From assembly GCA_041401985.1 (NCBI GenBank), contig JAWKTE010000008.1, forward strand, positions 128,863 to 192,862: a stretch of 64,000 nt of DNA, read 5' to 3'. Made by a program: the position numbers and the translations under genes. This DNA is from JACKHA01 sp041401985. Its GTDB lineage: Bacteria > Planctomycetota > Phycisphaerae > Phycisphaerales > UBA1924. The notes under the pieces are model-generated. The model had not been told where the DNA came from and searched no databases. It saw only the letters and a program-made list of their open reading frames with translations. Shown piece by piece: positions 25,393 through 33,816 of this stretch (its first letter is position 1; every line of letters begins with the position of its first letter).

Positions 25393-27102
25393 ATGGCGCT
25401 GATCTGCTGTCCGTTGACGGTGCATGATGTCGAGCGGTCGCTTGGCGAGGCGGCGATGGCGCGCGAGATGGGGGCCGACCTGGTCGAGTACCGAGTGGAC
25501 GAGTTGTTCTCGGGCGGCGGCGGCGGAGACGGGGCCGCGTCGCTGGAGGACGAGATCGCGGCGGTCGTGGACCTGGTCAGCCGCTCGCCGGTGGCGTGCA
25601 TCGCGACGTGCCGTCCGACGTGGGAGGGCGGGGCGTACGACGGGCCGGAGGACGCGCGGGTGTCGCTGTTCGAGGCGTTGGGGACGCTGACGCCGCCGCG
25701 CGGGCACCCGCCGCGGTACATCGACGTGGAACTGGCGGCGTACGAGAAGTCGGCCAACGTGCGTCAGAAGGTTCACCTCGCGGTGGACCATCCGGAGCGT
25801 GGGCGGTCGATGTCGCCGTCGCTGATCCTGTCGATCCATGACTTTCAGGGGCGTCCGGCGGATTTTTCGAGGCGGGTGCTGGCGGCGCAGCGGCAGGAGG
25901 CGTGCCGCGTGGTGAAGGTGGCGTACCGGGCGCGGTCGCTGCGGGACAACCTGGAGTTGTTCGACGTGCTGGCGGCGCGGGAGCGTCCGACGATCGCGCT
26001 GGGAATGGGCGAGTTCGGGCTGATGAGCCGCGTGCTGGCGGGGAAGTTCGGCGGGTTCCTGACGTTCGCGTCGCTGCGGAAGGCGGAGGTGACGGCGCCG
26101 GGGCAGCCGACGATCCGTGAGCTGCTTGACACGTACCGGTTCCGGTCGATCGGGTCGGGCACGCGGGTGTACGGGGTGGTGGGGTGGCCGGTGGGGCATT
26201 CGATGTCGCCGGCGATCCACAACGCGGGATTCGAGGCGGTGGGGCACGACGGGGTGTACGTGCCGCTGCCGATCGCGGCGGGGGAGGACCCCGAGGCGAC
26301 GTACGTGTCGTTCAAGGCGACGATGCGGAGCCTGATGGAGCACGAGGGGCTTGGGTTTTCGGGGTGCTCGGTGACGCTGCCGCACAAGGAGAGTCTGGCG
26401 AGGTTGGCGGGAGAGATGGCGGGGCGCGGAGGCGTGCGCGTCGATGACGAGGTGCGGCTGTGCGGGGCGGGGAACACGCTGGTGCGGGAAGAGGCGGGCG
26501 CAGGCGGTGCGGGTTGGCGAGTGATGAACACGGATGCTTCGGCGGCGCGTTCGTGTCTGGAAGAGGCGCTGGGGTCGCTCGAGGGCAAGCGGATTGTGGT
26601 GCTTGGGGCGGGCGGCGTGGGGCGGACGATCGCGGCGGCGTGCGTTGCGGCTGGGGCAGAGGTCCGGCTGCTGGCAAGGGACGCGGGCAAGGCCGAGGCT
26701 GTCGCACGAGAGTTGCGCGCGCGGCTGGAAGCGTTGGAGCGGAGGGGCGTTCGCCTGGCGAGCGGGGCGATGGGCGATGGCGTCGGCGCAGGCGTCGATG
26801 CGGTGGTGAACGCGACGCCGGTGGGGATGGTGGGTGGGCCTGCGCCGAATGAATCGGTGGTCGATGTGGCGGCGGTCGGGCGGGCGTCGCCCGGCGCGGT
26901 CGTGTTCGACACCGTGTACAACCCGGCCCAGACGCCGATGCTCAAGGCGGCCCGGGAGGCCGGGCTTGGGACGATCGACGGCATGCGGATGTTTGTGCGG
27001 CAGGCGGCGCTGCAGTTCGAGGCATGGACTGGCCGTGGCGCGCCGGTTGAGTTGTTCGAGCGTGTGGTGCGGGGGCGGTTGGCCGGGGTGTCGAACGAGT
27101 AA
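25393..27102 (+). CDS. aroDE: Bifunctional 3-dehydroquinate dehydratase / shikimate dehydrogenase
   Basis: One 569-residue protein carries two successive steps of the shikimate pathway. Residues 1-245 are a type I dehydroquinase: E32 in LVEYRVD, general base H149 in SIHDF, and Schiff-base lysine K175 in VVKVAY. Residues about 258-560 are shikimate dehydrogenase: GWPVGHSMSP (264-273) for substrate binding, catalytic K332 in TLPHKE, the partner Asp in NTD, and the NADP-binding VVLGAGGVGR near 400. The order matches fused enzymes in plants and in some chlamydiae and planctomycetes. All key residues are present, so both activities are expected. A perfect hairpin follows the stop codon. Confidence 0.95.
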   Translation: MALICCPLTVHDVERSLGEAAMAREMGADLVEYRVDELFSGGGGGDGAASLEDEIAAVVDLVSRSPVACIATCRPTWEGGAYDGPEDARVSLFEALGTLTPPRGHPPRYIDVELAAYEKSANVRQKVHLAVDHPERGRSMSPSLILSIHDFQGRPADFSRRVLAAQRQEACRVVKVAYRARSLRDNLELFDVLAARERPTIALGMGEFGLMSRVLAGKFGGFLTFASLRKAEVTAPGQPTIRELLDTYRFRSIGSGTRVYGVVGWPVGHSMSPAIHNAGFEAVGHDGVYVPLPIAAGEDPEATYVSFKATMRSLMEHEGLGFSGCSVTLPHKESLARLAGEMAGRGGVRVDDEVRLCGAGNTLVREEAGAGGAGWRVMNTDASAARSCLEEALGSLEGKRIVVLGAGGVGRTIAAACVAAGAEVRLLARDAGKAEAVARELRARLEALERRGVRLASGAMGDGVGAGVDAVVNATPVGMVGGPAPNESVVDVAAVGRASPGAVVFDTVYNPAQTPMLKAAREAGLGTIDGMRMFVRQAALQFEAWTGRGAPVELFERVVRGRLAGVSNE

Positions 27103-27134
27103 GCCCGCGGCCGGAACGGATTGGCCGCGGGCTT
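27101..27134 (+). terminator. GC-rich hairpin at the aroDE stop codon
   Basis: A perfect 12-bp stem (AAGCCCGCGGCC with 27123-27134) and a ten-base loop begin inside the TAA stop codon. Only a weak T-rich tail follows, so termination is likely but perhaps not factor-free. Confidence 0.6.
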
Positions 27135-27181
27135 GGTGGCTCCCCTCTGGCGGGAGTTGTTTGTGTGTCGCAGGTGGGTCG

Positions 27182-27209
27182 CATCAGGCGTGCAGCGCCA
27201 CGCCTGATG
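27182..27209. repeat. Intergenic hairpin, CATCAGGCGTG
   Basis: Perfect 11-bp arms (27182-27192 and 27199-27209) and a six-base loop, with GGCAC at the right border. It lies between convergent aroDE and the CHRD gene. Confidence 0.7.
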
Positions 27210-27243
27210 GCACGATGCTCGCCGACGGCAAGCCGCACCACGA

Positions 27244-27744
27244 TCAGCGGCGGCGGCGGATCGCCAGCGGGGCGGCGGCGAGCAGGGCGAGGCTTGCGGG
27301 GGCGGGGACGAGGATGAGTTGGCCGCGGACCTCGCCGGAAGCGAACTGGTCGGTGTGGAAGTTGGCGTAGAGGTTTCCGGCGAAGAGTTCGCCCCAGAGG
27401 TTCATGGGGACGTTGTTCCAGGTGGCCGAGCCGCTGGCGGGCCAGGTGCCGTTGGGCTGGTTGAACCCAAAGACGATGGGGCCGTTGCTGCCGGCGGGGG
27501 CGTTGTGGATGTGCGAGCCGGGGGTGGCGGGGTTGCCGACCAGGCCCGTGATGTTCCAGGAGAAGGTGAGCGACTCGGCGACGTCGTCGAAGGTGGCGGT
27601 GAGGGAGCCGGTGGCGGGTGAGGTGTTGGCGGGGACCTCGTTGAGGCCGCTGAGATCGGCGGTGAAGAGGAACGTGTCGGCGGCGGCGGTCGAGGCGGCC
27701 AAGGCTGCGAGGGCGACGCCGAGGAGGTTCGTCTGGCGGGTCAT
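27244..27744 (-). CDS. CHRD domain protein with PEP-CTERM sorting signal
   Basis: This 166-residue secreted protein has a signal peptide of about 21 residues (LLGVALAALAASTAAAD). One CHRD domain spans about 24-140 (LSGLNEVPANTSPATGSLTATF-like opening, GSHIHNAPAG and SGEVRGQLIL). CHRD was first described in chordin and occurs in many secreted bacterial proteins; its role is unclear. The C-terminus VPAPASLALLAAAPLAIRRRR is a PEP-CTERM tail: a VPxP motif, a hydrophobic span and an Arg cluster. Such tails are processed by exosortase in the envelope. GGAGAA precedes the ATG. It is one of two PEP-CTERM genes in a row. Confidence 0.88.
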   Translation of the reverse strand: MTRQTNLLGVALAALAASTAAADTFLFTADLSGLNEVPANTSPATGSLTATFDDVAESLTFSWNITGLVGNPATPGSHIHNAPAGSNGPIVFGFNQPNGTWPASGSATWNNVPMNLWGELFAGNLYANFHTDQFASGEVRGQLILVPAPASLALLAAAPLAIRRRR

Positions 27745-27830
27745 TGCGGTTCTCCGTGTTTGTGGGTGCGGGGTCTGGGTGTGGGTCGGGGTGCGGGTCG
27801 GGATTGGCGGCGTGTCCGCGTGCGATGGGG

Positions 27831-27861
27831 CCGGGGCGGGGACGCCCTGGCTCGCGCGCGG
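27831..27861. repeat. Single-arm copy of the 3353-3457 repeat
   Basis: 31 bases match the right arm of the inverted repeat at 3426-3457 with one substitution (CCTGG for CCCGG). It lies in the gap between the two PEP-CTERM genes, next to a G-rich GGGTGCGGGT-like stretch. Confidence 0.7.
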
Positions 27862-27973
27862 CCGCAGATCAGGCATGAAGGGGACGCGGGGGCGTTGGCC
27901 CCACGCGCGTCCCGGGACTCACCCTCCCCTCATCGCGAGTGCCGACGGGGAGTTGCTGCGGAGCGTGCGTGGA

Positions 27974-28843
27974 TCAGCGGCGGCGGCGCGTGGCGACGAG
28001 CAGGCCCGCGAGGGCGAGCGCGCCGGTGGCCGGTGCGGGAATGACGGCGATGGAGCCGATGAGCGACCCGCCGCCGATCTCGCCGACCATGGTGGCGTTG
28101 CCGGTGGCGAGGTTGACGGTCCAGAACGTGGTGCGGCCGAGGGTGGCGTTCTGGACGGCGGCGTAGGCGATGCCGGTCGAGCCGGAGATGTCGAACCCGG
28201 CGAGGTCGGTGACGTCGGTGTTCAGCGGGCCGACGGTGCCGAGGGTTCCGGCGCTGTTGGCCTGGGTGACGAGGATGTCGAGGGCCGAGTCGATGCCGTA
28301 GAGCTGGGTGGTGGTGGCACCGGCGAAGGAGTTGGTGTAGGCGGAGGCGACGACGTTGGGGTTGACACCTGCGTTGGCGTCGCCGGCGGGGTAGAAGAGG
28401 CTGGTGACCATCGTGGAGCCGCCGGTGTCGGGGTTGAGCACGAGGTTCTGGTCGGCCTCGCTGACGACACGGATGCGGTCGATGGTGGGGTTGAAGTCGA
28501 AGCCGAAGGACGAGCCGTTGAGGGTGTTGGCGAAGGGGCCGGGACCGACCTGGGAGGCGGCGCCGGTGTTGGTGTTGATGGTGTAGAGGCGGCTGGTGGA
28601 GCCGAGGGCGTAGAGCTGCCCGGTGGCGGGGCGGAAGTCGATGCCCAGGATCTGCTCGTTCTGCTGGAGGCCGCTGAGGGCGGCGCCGGACTGGACGGTG
28701 CCGGGCGTGGCCGAGTCGAACGTGACGAGGAACTGGTTGGATGTCACGCCGTAGACGAGTTCGGCGTTTGCGAGGCCGGTCGCGGCGGCGAGCGTGCCGG
28801 CGGCGAGGGCAATGGACAACTTCGACGCAGGAACAGTGCGCAT
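27974..28843 (-). CDS. DUF4394 domain protein with PEP-CTERM sorting signal
   Basis: This 289-residue exported protein starts MRTVPASKLSIALAAG at 28843, with AAGGGAG upstream. The signal peptide ends at about residue 27 (GLANAE). DUF4394 fills about 28-255; it has the repeating GIDFRPATGQLYALGSTSRL and FGFDFNPTIDRIRVVSE elements of a propeller-like domain. The C-terminus IPAPATGALALAGLLVATRRRR is a PEP-CTERM tail. The gene is divergent from the ECF sigma gene across a 213-base gap, so that sigma factor is a candidate regulator. The ligand or role of DUF4394 is unknown. Confidence 0.87.
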   Translation of the reverse strand: MRTVPASKLSIALAAGTLAAATGLANAELVYGVTSNQFLVTFDSATPGTVQSGAALSGLQQNEQILGIDFRPATGQLYALGSTSRLYTINTNTGAASQVGPGPFANTLNGSSFGFDFNPTIDRIRVVSEADQNLVLNPDTGGSTMVTSLFYPAGDANAGVNPNVVASAYTNSFAGATTTQLYGIDSALDILVTQANSAGTLGTVGPLNTDVTDLAGFDISGSTGIAYAAVQNATLGRTTFWTVNLATGNATMVGEIGGGSLIGSIAVIPAPATGALALAGLLVATRRRR

Positions 28844-29056
28844 CTCACATCTCCCTTGGGATGGTGGCGCGACGGCGGGTGGGCGAAACAACGCCCGGCG
28901 CCGGTCGGAGCCTCTCGGACGCTGAACTTTCGGCGTGGCGGGCGATCTGGATTGGCGCGCGAACAGAATCGAGGCGGGCGGCGTTTGCCGACGACTCCAT
29001 ACGATTTGGGCTGCCGGTCAATCGGTTGGCACAGGCGCGCGGATTGGGAGGATCGG

Positions 29057-29614
29057 TTGGCGGATCGCGAGGCCATCCTGACGCGGATCGCGCGGGGCGA
29101 CGCGGACGCGGTGGCCGCGTGCCTGAATGAGTATGGCGATCTGGTGTACTCGCTGGCGCGCCGGTATCTGGCGGCGGTGGGGGGCGACCTGGAGGAGGGC
29201 GTGCAGGAGGTGTTCGTCGAGGTGTGGCGATCGGCGGGGCGGTTCGACCCGGCCAGGGCGTCGGAGGCGGCGTTCGTGGCGACGATCGCGCATCGTCGGC
29301 TGATCGACGCGCGGCGGCGGGCGGCGCGGCGGTACGCGGTGTCGGCGGACGAGTCGCTCCAGCCGGCGGCCCCGGCTACCAGGCCCGTGTCGGAACTGCG
29401 GGACGAGGCGCGGCGTGTGGCCGAGGCGATGGAGCGGATCCGGCCCGAGGAGCGGGAAGTCCTTCGGTTATCAATCTGTGAAGGCCTGACGCACGAAAGG
29501 ATCGCGGCGGCGACCAGCACCCCGCTGGGGACCGTCAAGACGCGGATCCGTTCCGGTCTGGAGCGGCTGCGTCGGGCCGTGTTTGCGGACGAGCGGAAGG
29601 AGAGGGCGCGATGA
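29057..29614 (+). CDS. ECF RNA polymerase sigma factor
   Basis: This 185-residue extracytoplasmic-function sigma factor has region 2 at about 10-80 (DLVYSLARRYLAAVGGDLEE, VFVEVWRSAGRFDP, TIAHRRLIDARRR) and region 4 at about 125-180 (IRPEEREVLRLSICEGLTHE, then GTVKTRIRSGLERLR). The start is taken as TTG 29057 because GGGAGGA lies five bases upstream; no ATG fits. Its end overlaps the next gene by four bases (ATGA), the usual sigma/anti-sigma arrangement. A GAACTT element at 28924-28929 resembles an ECF -35 box and hints at autoregulation. Confidence 0.9.
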   Translation: MADREAILTRIARGDADAVAACLNEYGDLVYSLARRYLAAVGGDLEEGVQEVFVEVWRSAGRFDPARASEAAFVATIAHRRLIDARRRAARRYAVSADESLQPAAPATRPVSELRDEARRVAEAMERIRPEEREVLRLSICEGLTHERIAAATSTPLGTVKTRIRSGLERLRRAVFADERKERAR

Positions 29615-30522
29615 GCGATCTTCCCCGCGATGGTGCGGCGCGGCTGCGTGAACTGCTGGCGGATCGGGCGGTGGGGGCGTTGTCGCCGGCCGAGCAGGGC
29701 GAGATGGAGGACCTGTTGGCGGGGCTTCCGGGCGAGGATGTGTCGGGCGAGTTGGAGAGCGTTGTGGCTGGTCTGATGCTGGCGCACGAGTCCGAGAACG
29801 AGCCGATGCCGGCGTCGATGCGGGCGCGGCTGGAGGCTCGTGGGCGGGAGATGGTGGGCGCGGCGGCAGGCGCGAAAGCGGGTGTAGCGCCTGGCGGCGA
29901 TGTGGGCGGCGCCACCGGGGACCATGAGCGGTCACGACCGCTGCGAATGGCTGCGGATGCCCGGACCCGCGAGGATGCCCGATCGGATGCGCGGACGATG
30001 GGGCTGCCGGTCGCGTTGCCTTGGCTCGCGGCGGCGGCGGCGATCCTGATCGCGGCGCTGGCTTGGATTCCGGGTGGGCGGCCGGTTGGGCCTTCGGCGC
30101 CGACTCTGGCGGAGCGTCGCGAGGCGGTGCTGGCGAGGGTCGATGTGGTGATCGCGGAGTTCTCGCCGGGGGAGGACGAGTTGTCGGCCGGGGTCTCGGG
30201 GGATGTGGTGTGGAGCGGGGAGTCGCAGGCAGGATTCGTGCGCCTGCGGGGGCTTGCGGAGAACGACCCGCGGGCGATGCAGTACCAGTTGTGGGTGTTC
30301 GACCGGGATCGGGATGATGTGGCGGTGCCGGCGGGGGTGTTCGATGTGGCGGCGGCGCGGCGGGACCCGTCGACGGGGGATGTGCTGGTGCCGCTGGAGC
30401 CGGCGGTGCGGATCGGGGCGGCGCTGGCGTTTGCGATCACGGCGGAGCGGCCGGGCGGGGTGGTGGTGACGGATCGGTCGCGGCTGATTGCGATGGCGCG
30501 GGTTGGGAGCATCGGGGGGTGA
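29611..30522 (+). CDS. Anti-sigma factor (RskA-like)
   Basis: This 303-residue single-pass membrane protein is coupled by a four-base overlap to the sigma gene. Residues 1-60 (LRELLADRAVGALSPAEQGE) form the cytoplasmic sigma-binding helix bundle without the zinc-binding HxxxCxxC. A membrane span is near 131-150 (LPWLAAAAAILIAALAWI). The outer domain (about 165-300) is the RskA C-terminal beta domain (YQLWVFDRDRDD, then AFAITAERPGGV). It probably holds the sigma factor at the membrane until an envelope signal arrives. Confidence 0.87.
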   Translation: MSDLPRDGAARLRELLADRAVGALSPAEQGEMEDLLAGLPGEDVSGELESVVAGLMLAHESENEPMPASMRARLEARGREMVGAAAGAKAGVAPGGDVGGATGDHERSRPLRMAADARTREDARSDARTMGLPVALPWLAAAAAILIAALAWIPGGRPVGPSAPTLAERREAVLARVDVVIAEFSPGEDELSAGVSGDVVWSGESQAGFVRLRGLAENDPRAMQYQLWVFDRDRDDVAVPAGVFDVAAARRDPSTGDVLVPLEPAVRIGAALAFAITAERPGGVVVTDRSRLIAMARVGSIGG

Positions 30523-30547
30523 TGTCGCGGCGAATCCTGCCCTTGCC

Positions 30548-30950
30548 ATGAGCAAAGAGCACGGCGAGGGCGGGGTTCCGGCGGACAAGTTCTGCGCTGT
30601 CTGCGGGCGACGGATCGAGTGGCGAAAGAAGTGGGAGCGGGACTGGGCGAGCGTCCGGGCCTGCTCGGATCGGTGCAAGCGCGCGGGCTGGATGAGGTGG
30701 ACGCGCGTCTGGAGGCGGGCGTGCGGGCAGCGTGCCCGCGCCGGAACGGGGCAAGACGATCTGCCCGAGCGAGGCGGCACGGCTTGTCGGCGGTGAAGAT
30801 GAGGCGGCGTGGGGCGGCTTGATGGAGCGGGCGCGGTGGGCGGCCAACCGGCTGTGCGCGGTCGGGGTGTTGGAGATGACACAAGGCGGTCGGGTGGTGG
30901 ATTGGTCCGCGGCGCGGGGAGCGGTGCGGGTGCGGGTGAGGTCTGAGTGA
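30548..30950 (+). pseudogene. DUF2256-DUF3253 protein with two frameshifts
   Basis: The first part (from ATG 30548) reads FCAVCGRRIEWRKKWERDW and ACSDRCKR, the complete DUF2256 zinc motif. The expected linker (LDEVDARLEAGVRA, about 30688-30729) continues in a different frame, and the DUF3253 domain (PERGKTICPSEAARLVGG to the stop at 30950) in a third. Each change equals one missing base, near 30685 and near 30730. Fused DUF2256-DUF3253 proteins of about 140 residues are common, so one ancestral gene is likely. Either the gene is decaying or the assembly has two single-base errors in GC-rich runs. Confidence 0.7.
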
Positions 30951-30971
30951 TCGGTCCAGGGCGTCGCGATC

Positions 30972-32288
30972 TCACGATCGCGGGGCGTTGTCGCGGGGGG
31001 TTGGGCGGCCGGGGGGGTCGGTGGCGGGGGCGTCGGCGGGGCGGAGGGCGAGGTGCTCGAGGGATTCGGCGGTGGTGTGGACGTGGTCGGGCGAGAGGCC
31101 GACGCGGTCGACGAGGTAGTGCTCCCAGAGGCGGTGGCGGCGGATGAGATCGCGTGCGGCGGCGTGGCCGGCTTCGGTGAGGCGGAGGGTGTCGGCGTCG
31201 CGGGTGATGAGGGCGGCGCGGGTTGCGGGGGCGAGGGCGGCCTGAAGGCGGGCGGGCGTGAGGGCGACGCGGAGGTCGGTGATGGCGAGGGCGGGCGCGC
31301 CGGTTTCCGCGGCGCGGAAGAGGGTGCCGAGGAGGTCTTCGAGTGCGACGGTGCGGGCTAGGGCGCGTTGGCGGAGGGCGCGGGCGATGAGGCCGTGGCG
31401 CGGCGAGGCGACGATGGCGGCGGCGAGCAGGAGTCCCGCGGCGACGGCCATGGAGCCGGCTGCGCTGACCGAGTCCTTGTCGAAGGCGGCGGGGACGGCG
31501 GTGGCGGCGAAGTAGCCGAGCAGGGCGGTGGCGAGGGCCACGATCGCGCTGGTGAAGATCTGCGGGGCGAGGCGGTCGGTCAGCAGGCGTGCGGTGGCCG
31601 CGGGGCCAACGAGCATGGCGATGACGAGGATGGAGCCGACCGCCTCGAAGGACGCGACGGTGGCGGCGGCGACGACGACCATGAGGATGTAGTGCAGGAG
31701 GGTCGCGCCGTATCCCTGAGTGGTGGCCAGGTCGGGGTCGAAGGCGGCGATGCGGAGTTCCTTGAACAGGAGCGTCACGAGCGCGACGGCGATGGCGAGG
31801 GTGGCGGCGAGGGTTGTGACCTGGCGGGGGGTGGCGTCGAGCGTGGCGGGGGTGAGCAGGTCGGCGAAGTCGGTGGGGGCGTCGTACCAGATGAGGGTCT
31901 CGAGTTGGCCGTAGAGGACGCAGGAGGCGTCGAGGTCGACGTGGCGTGCGGCGGCCTGCTCGATGAGCAGCACGCCGAGGGCGAACAGGACGCTGAAGAC
32001 GACGCCCATGGCCGCGCCCGGCTCGACGCGCCCGAGGCGTTTGACGAGTTCGACGAGCACGACCGTGGCGACGCCAGCGATGGCGGCACCGGCGAGCATG
32101 ATGAGCGGGCTGCGCGAGGAGGTGACGAGGAAGGCGATGACCAGGCCGGGCAGGACGCTGTGGCTGATGGCGTCGCCCATGAGGCTGAGGCGGCGGAGGA
32201 CGAGGAAGTTGCCGAGCAGGCCGCAGGTGAGGGCGGCCAGGACGGCGGCGAGGAGGGGGAAGAGGTCGAGGGCGATGGAGAAGGTCAT
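30972..32288 (-). CDS. Metal ABC transporter permease with C-terminal DtxR-type domain
   Basis: This 438-residue protein is the last gene of the metal uptake operon. Residues 1-280 are an ABC-3 permease with about eight membrane spans (LGNFLVLRRLSLMGDAISHS, GAAMGVVFSVLFALGVLLIE, then EAVGSILVIAMLVGPAA). Residues about 300-420 are unlike a transporter: a winged-helix-like part (LRVALTPARLQAAL ... DTLRLTEAGHAAARDLIRRH) and then RLWEHYLVDRVGLSPDHVHT and ESLEHLAL, the metal-binding/dimerisation pattern of DtxR/MntR regulators. The permease may sense its own substrate in the cytoplasm; this is inference. Its start overlaps the upstream permease gene by four bases. Confidence 0.88.
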   Translation of the reverse strand: MTFSIALDLFPLLAAVLAALTCGLLGNFLVLRRLSLMGDAISHSVLPGLVIAFLVTSSRSPLIMLAGAAIAGVATVVLVELVKRLGRVEPGAAMGVVFSVLFALGVLLIEQAAARHVDLDASCVLYGQLETLIWYDAPTDFADLLTPATLDATPRQVTTLAATLAIAVALVTLLFKELRIAAFDPDLATTQGYGATLLHYILMVVVAAATVASFEAVGSILVIAMLVGPAATARLLTDRLAPQIFTSAIVALATALLGYFAATAVPAAFDKDSVSAAGSMAVAAGLLLAAAIVASPRHGLIARALRQRALARTVALEDLLGTLFRAAETGAPALAITDLRVALTPARLQAALAPATRAALITRDADTLRLTEAGHAAARDLIRRHRLWEHYLVDRVGLSPDHVHTTAESLEHLALRPADAPATDPPGRPTPRDNAPRS

Positions 32289-33811
32289 GGGGCCCTCCGG
32301 TTGGGAGGGCTGGACGGCTTGCGGTTTGAGCGCGGGCGCGGGGCGACGGCGAGCGTGGGCTGGGCGTTGGGGACCATGATGCCGCGGCGGCGGAGCGCGG
32401 CTTCGAGCGAGGCGACAAGGTCTTCGGAGAGCACGTGCTCGACCTGGTCGACGGACCAGTCGACGTGGCTCGGGGCGATGTCGGCGTGGGAGATGAGGTA
32501 CTGCTCCCAGAGGAGGTGGTTCCGGCTGACGCGGGCTCCGCGGGCCAGGCCGGCGGGGGTGGGGGTGATGGTGGACCGAGTGGGCGTGATGAGGCGCGAG
32601 CGGGCCAGGAACTGGATGACCAGGGTGCGGAAGCCGGGGGGCCAGGAGCGGAGGCGGGCGAGGCGGTCGATGTCGGGCCTCGTGAGCGTGGCGTGGGGTG
32701 TGACGGATTGGCTGCCGGGGGGTGGCGCGGGAGGCGTGGCGTCTCGGGCTTGTTCGAACGCGGCTTCGAGGATGTGGTCGCCGGCGACGCGGAGTCGGAG
32801 GCGGAGTTGGCGGAGGGACGTGGCGATGACGCCGCGGGACGGGGCGGCGAGCATGCTGATGGTGAAGATCGCGCCGGAGACGAGCACGATGACAGCGCCG
32901 ACGGGTTGGCGTGGAAAGAGGGCGGAGGCGGCCGAGCCGAGGTAGCCGCAGATCGCGCCGATGAGGCCGGCGAGCAGGACCATGAGCCAGAGGCGCTGGG
33001 TCCAGAAGCGTGCGCCCACCGGCGGGATGATGAGCAGCGCGACAACGAGGATGAGGCCGACGGCCTGCATGCCGGCGACGGTGACGGCGACGACCAGCGC
33101 CATCATGGCCATGTCGATGATGGCGACGGGCCAGCCATCGACGCGGGCGAAGGCGTCGTTGAAGCAGACGAGGGTGAACTCCTTGAGCAGGAGCAGTGCG
33201 GCGAGGACGGCGGCGAGGGCGATCGCGCCAAGGAGGATGGTGTCGGCGCGGCCGATGGCGGCGGCCTGGCCGTAGATGAAGCCGTTGAGCCCGGCGGCTC
33301 CGGCGGCGTTCTTCTGGATGTACGTGAGGGCGACGACGCCCGCGCCGAAGAAGACGCTCAGGACGATGCCGATGGCGGCGTCCTCGCGGAGGCGTGTGAA
33401 GCGGACGATGGCGTGGATGCACAGCACGCCGAGCACGCCTGTGGTGGTCGCGCCGAGCAGGAGGATGGGCAAGGAGCGGCCCTGCATGCCCAGCGCGGCG
33501 GCGGCGAGGAAGGCCAGGCACACGCCGGGGAGAGCGGCGTGGCTGAGCGCGTCGGCGACGAGCGAGCGCTTGCGGAGCAGGGCGAAGGCGCCGACGACGC
33601 CGGCGGCCAGGCCCAGCAGCGTCGCGCCGAGCATGACGTTGAAGGTGTTGGATTCGACGTTGAGCGCGAGGGTGTCGAGGATGTCGGGCCAGGTGGGGAG
33701 TGTGTCGGGCTGGACGAGCGAGGGGCGCGGGGGCGTTGTCGGCGCGGCGGCGACGGTTGGAGTCGCGCCGATGGAGACGAGGGCGGGGAGGATGGCGGTG
33801 ATGCTCGCCAT
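32285..33811 (-). CDS. Metal ABC transporter permease with C-terminal DtxR-type domain (paralogue)
   Basis: This 508-residue protein has an N-terminal extension of about 45 residues, then the ABC-3 permease fold (about 50-340: LLRKRSLVADALSHAALPG, EDAAIGIVLSVFFGAGVV, MQAVGLILVVALLIIPPVGA). Residues about 360-490 repeat the winged-helix plus DtxR metal-binding/dimerisation pattern (RNHLLWEQYLISHADIAPSH, then VEHVLSEDL). The two permeases would form a heterodimer in the inner membrane. Both carry the regulatory domain, so the fusion is not an accident of one gene. The gene sits five bases after the ATPase gene in the same operon. Confidence 0.88.
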   Translation of the reverse strand: MASITAILPALVSIGATPTVAAAPTTPPRPSLVQPDTLPTWPDILDTLALNVESNTFNVMLGATLLGLAAGVVGAFALLRKRSLVADALSHAALPGVCLAFLAAAALGMQGRSLPILLLGATTTGVLGVLCIHAIVRFTRLREDAAIGIVLSVFFGAGVVALTYIQKNAAGAAGLNGFIYGQAAAIGRADTILLGAIALAAVLAALLLLKEFTLVCFNDAFARVDGWPVAIIDMAMMALVVAVTVAGMQAVGLILVVALLIIPPVGARFWTQRLWLMVLLAGLIGAICGYLGSAASALFPRQPVGAVIVLVSGAIFTISMLAAPSRGVIATSLRQLRLRLRVAGDHILEAAFEQARDATPPAPPPGSQSVTPHATLTRPDIDRLARLRSWPPGFRTLVIQFLARSRLITPTRSTITPTPAGLARGARVSRNHLLWEQYLISHADIAPSHVDWSVDQVEHVLSEDLVASLEAALRRRGIMVPNAQPTLAVAPRPRSNRKPSSPPNRRAP

Positions 33812-33816
33812 GCGGC

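Noticed and set aside
29932..33045. A 1037-codon minus-strand frame across the anti-sigma gene and the permeases
   Set aside because: Arg/Pro/Ser-rich with no conserved motif; the permeases in another frame are clearly real.
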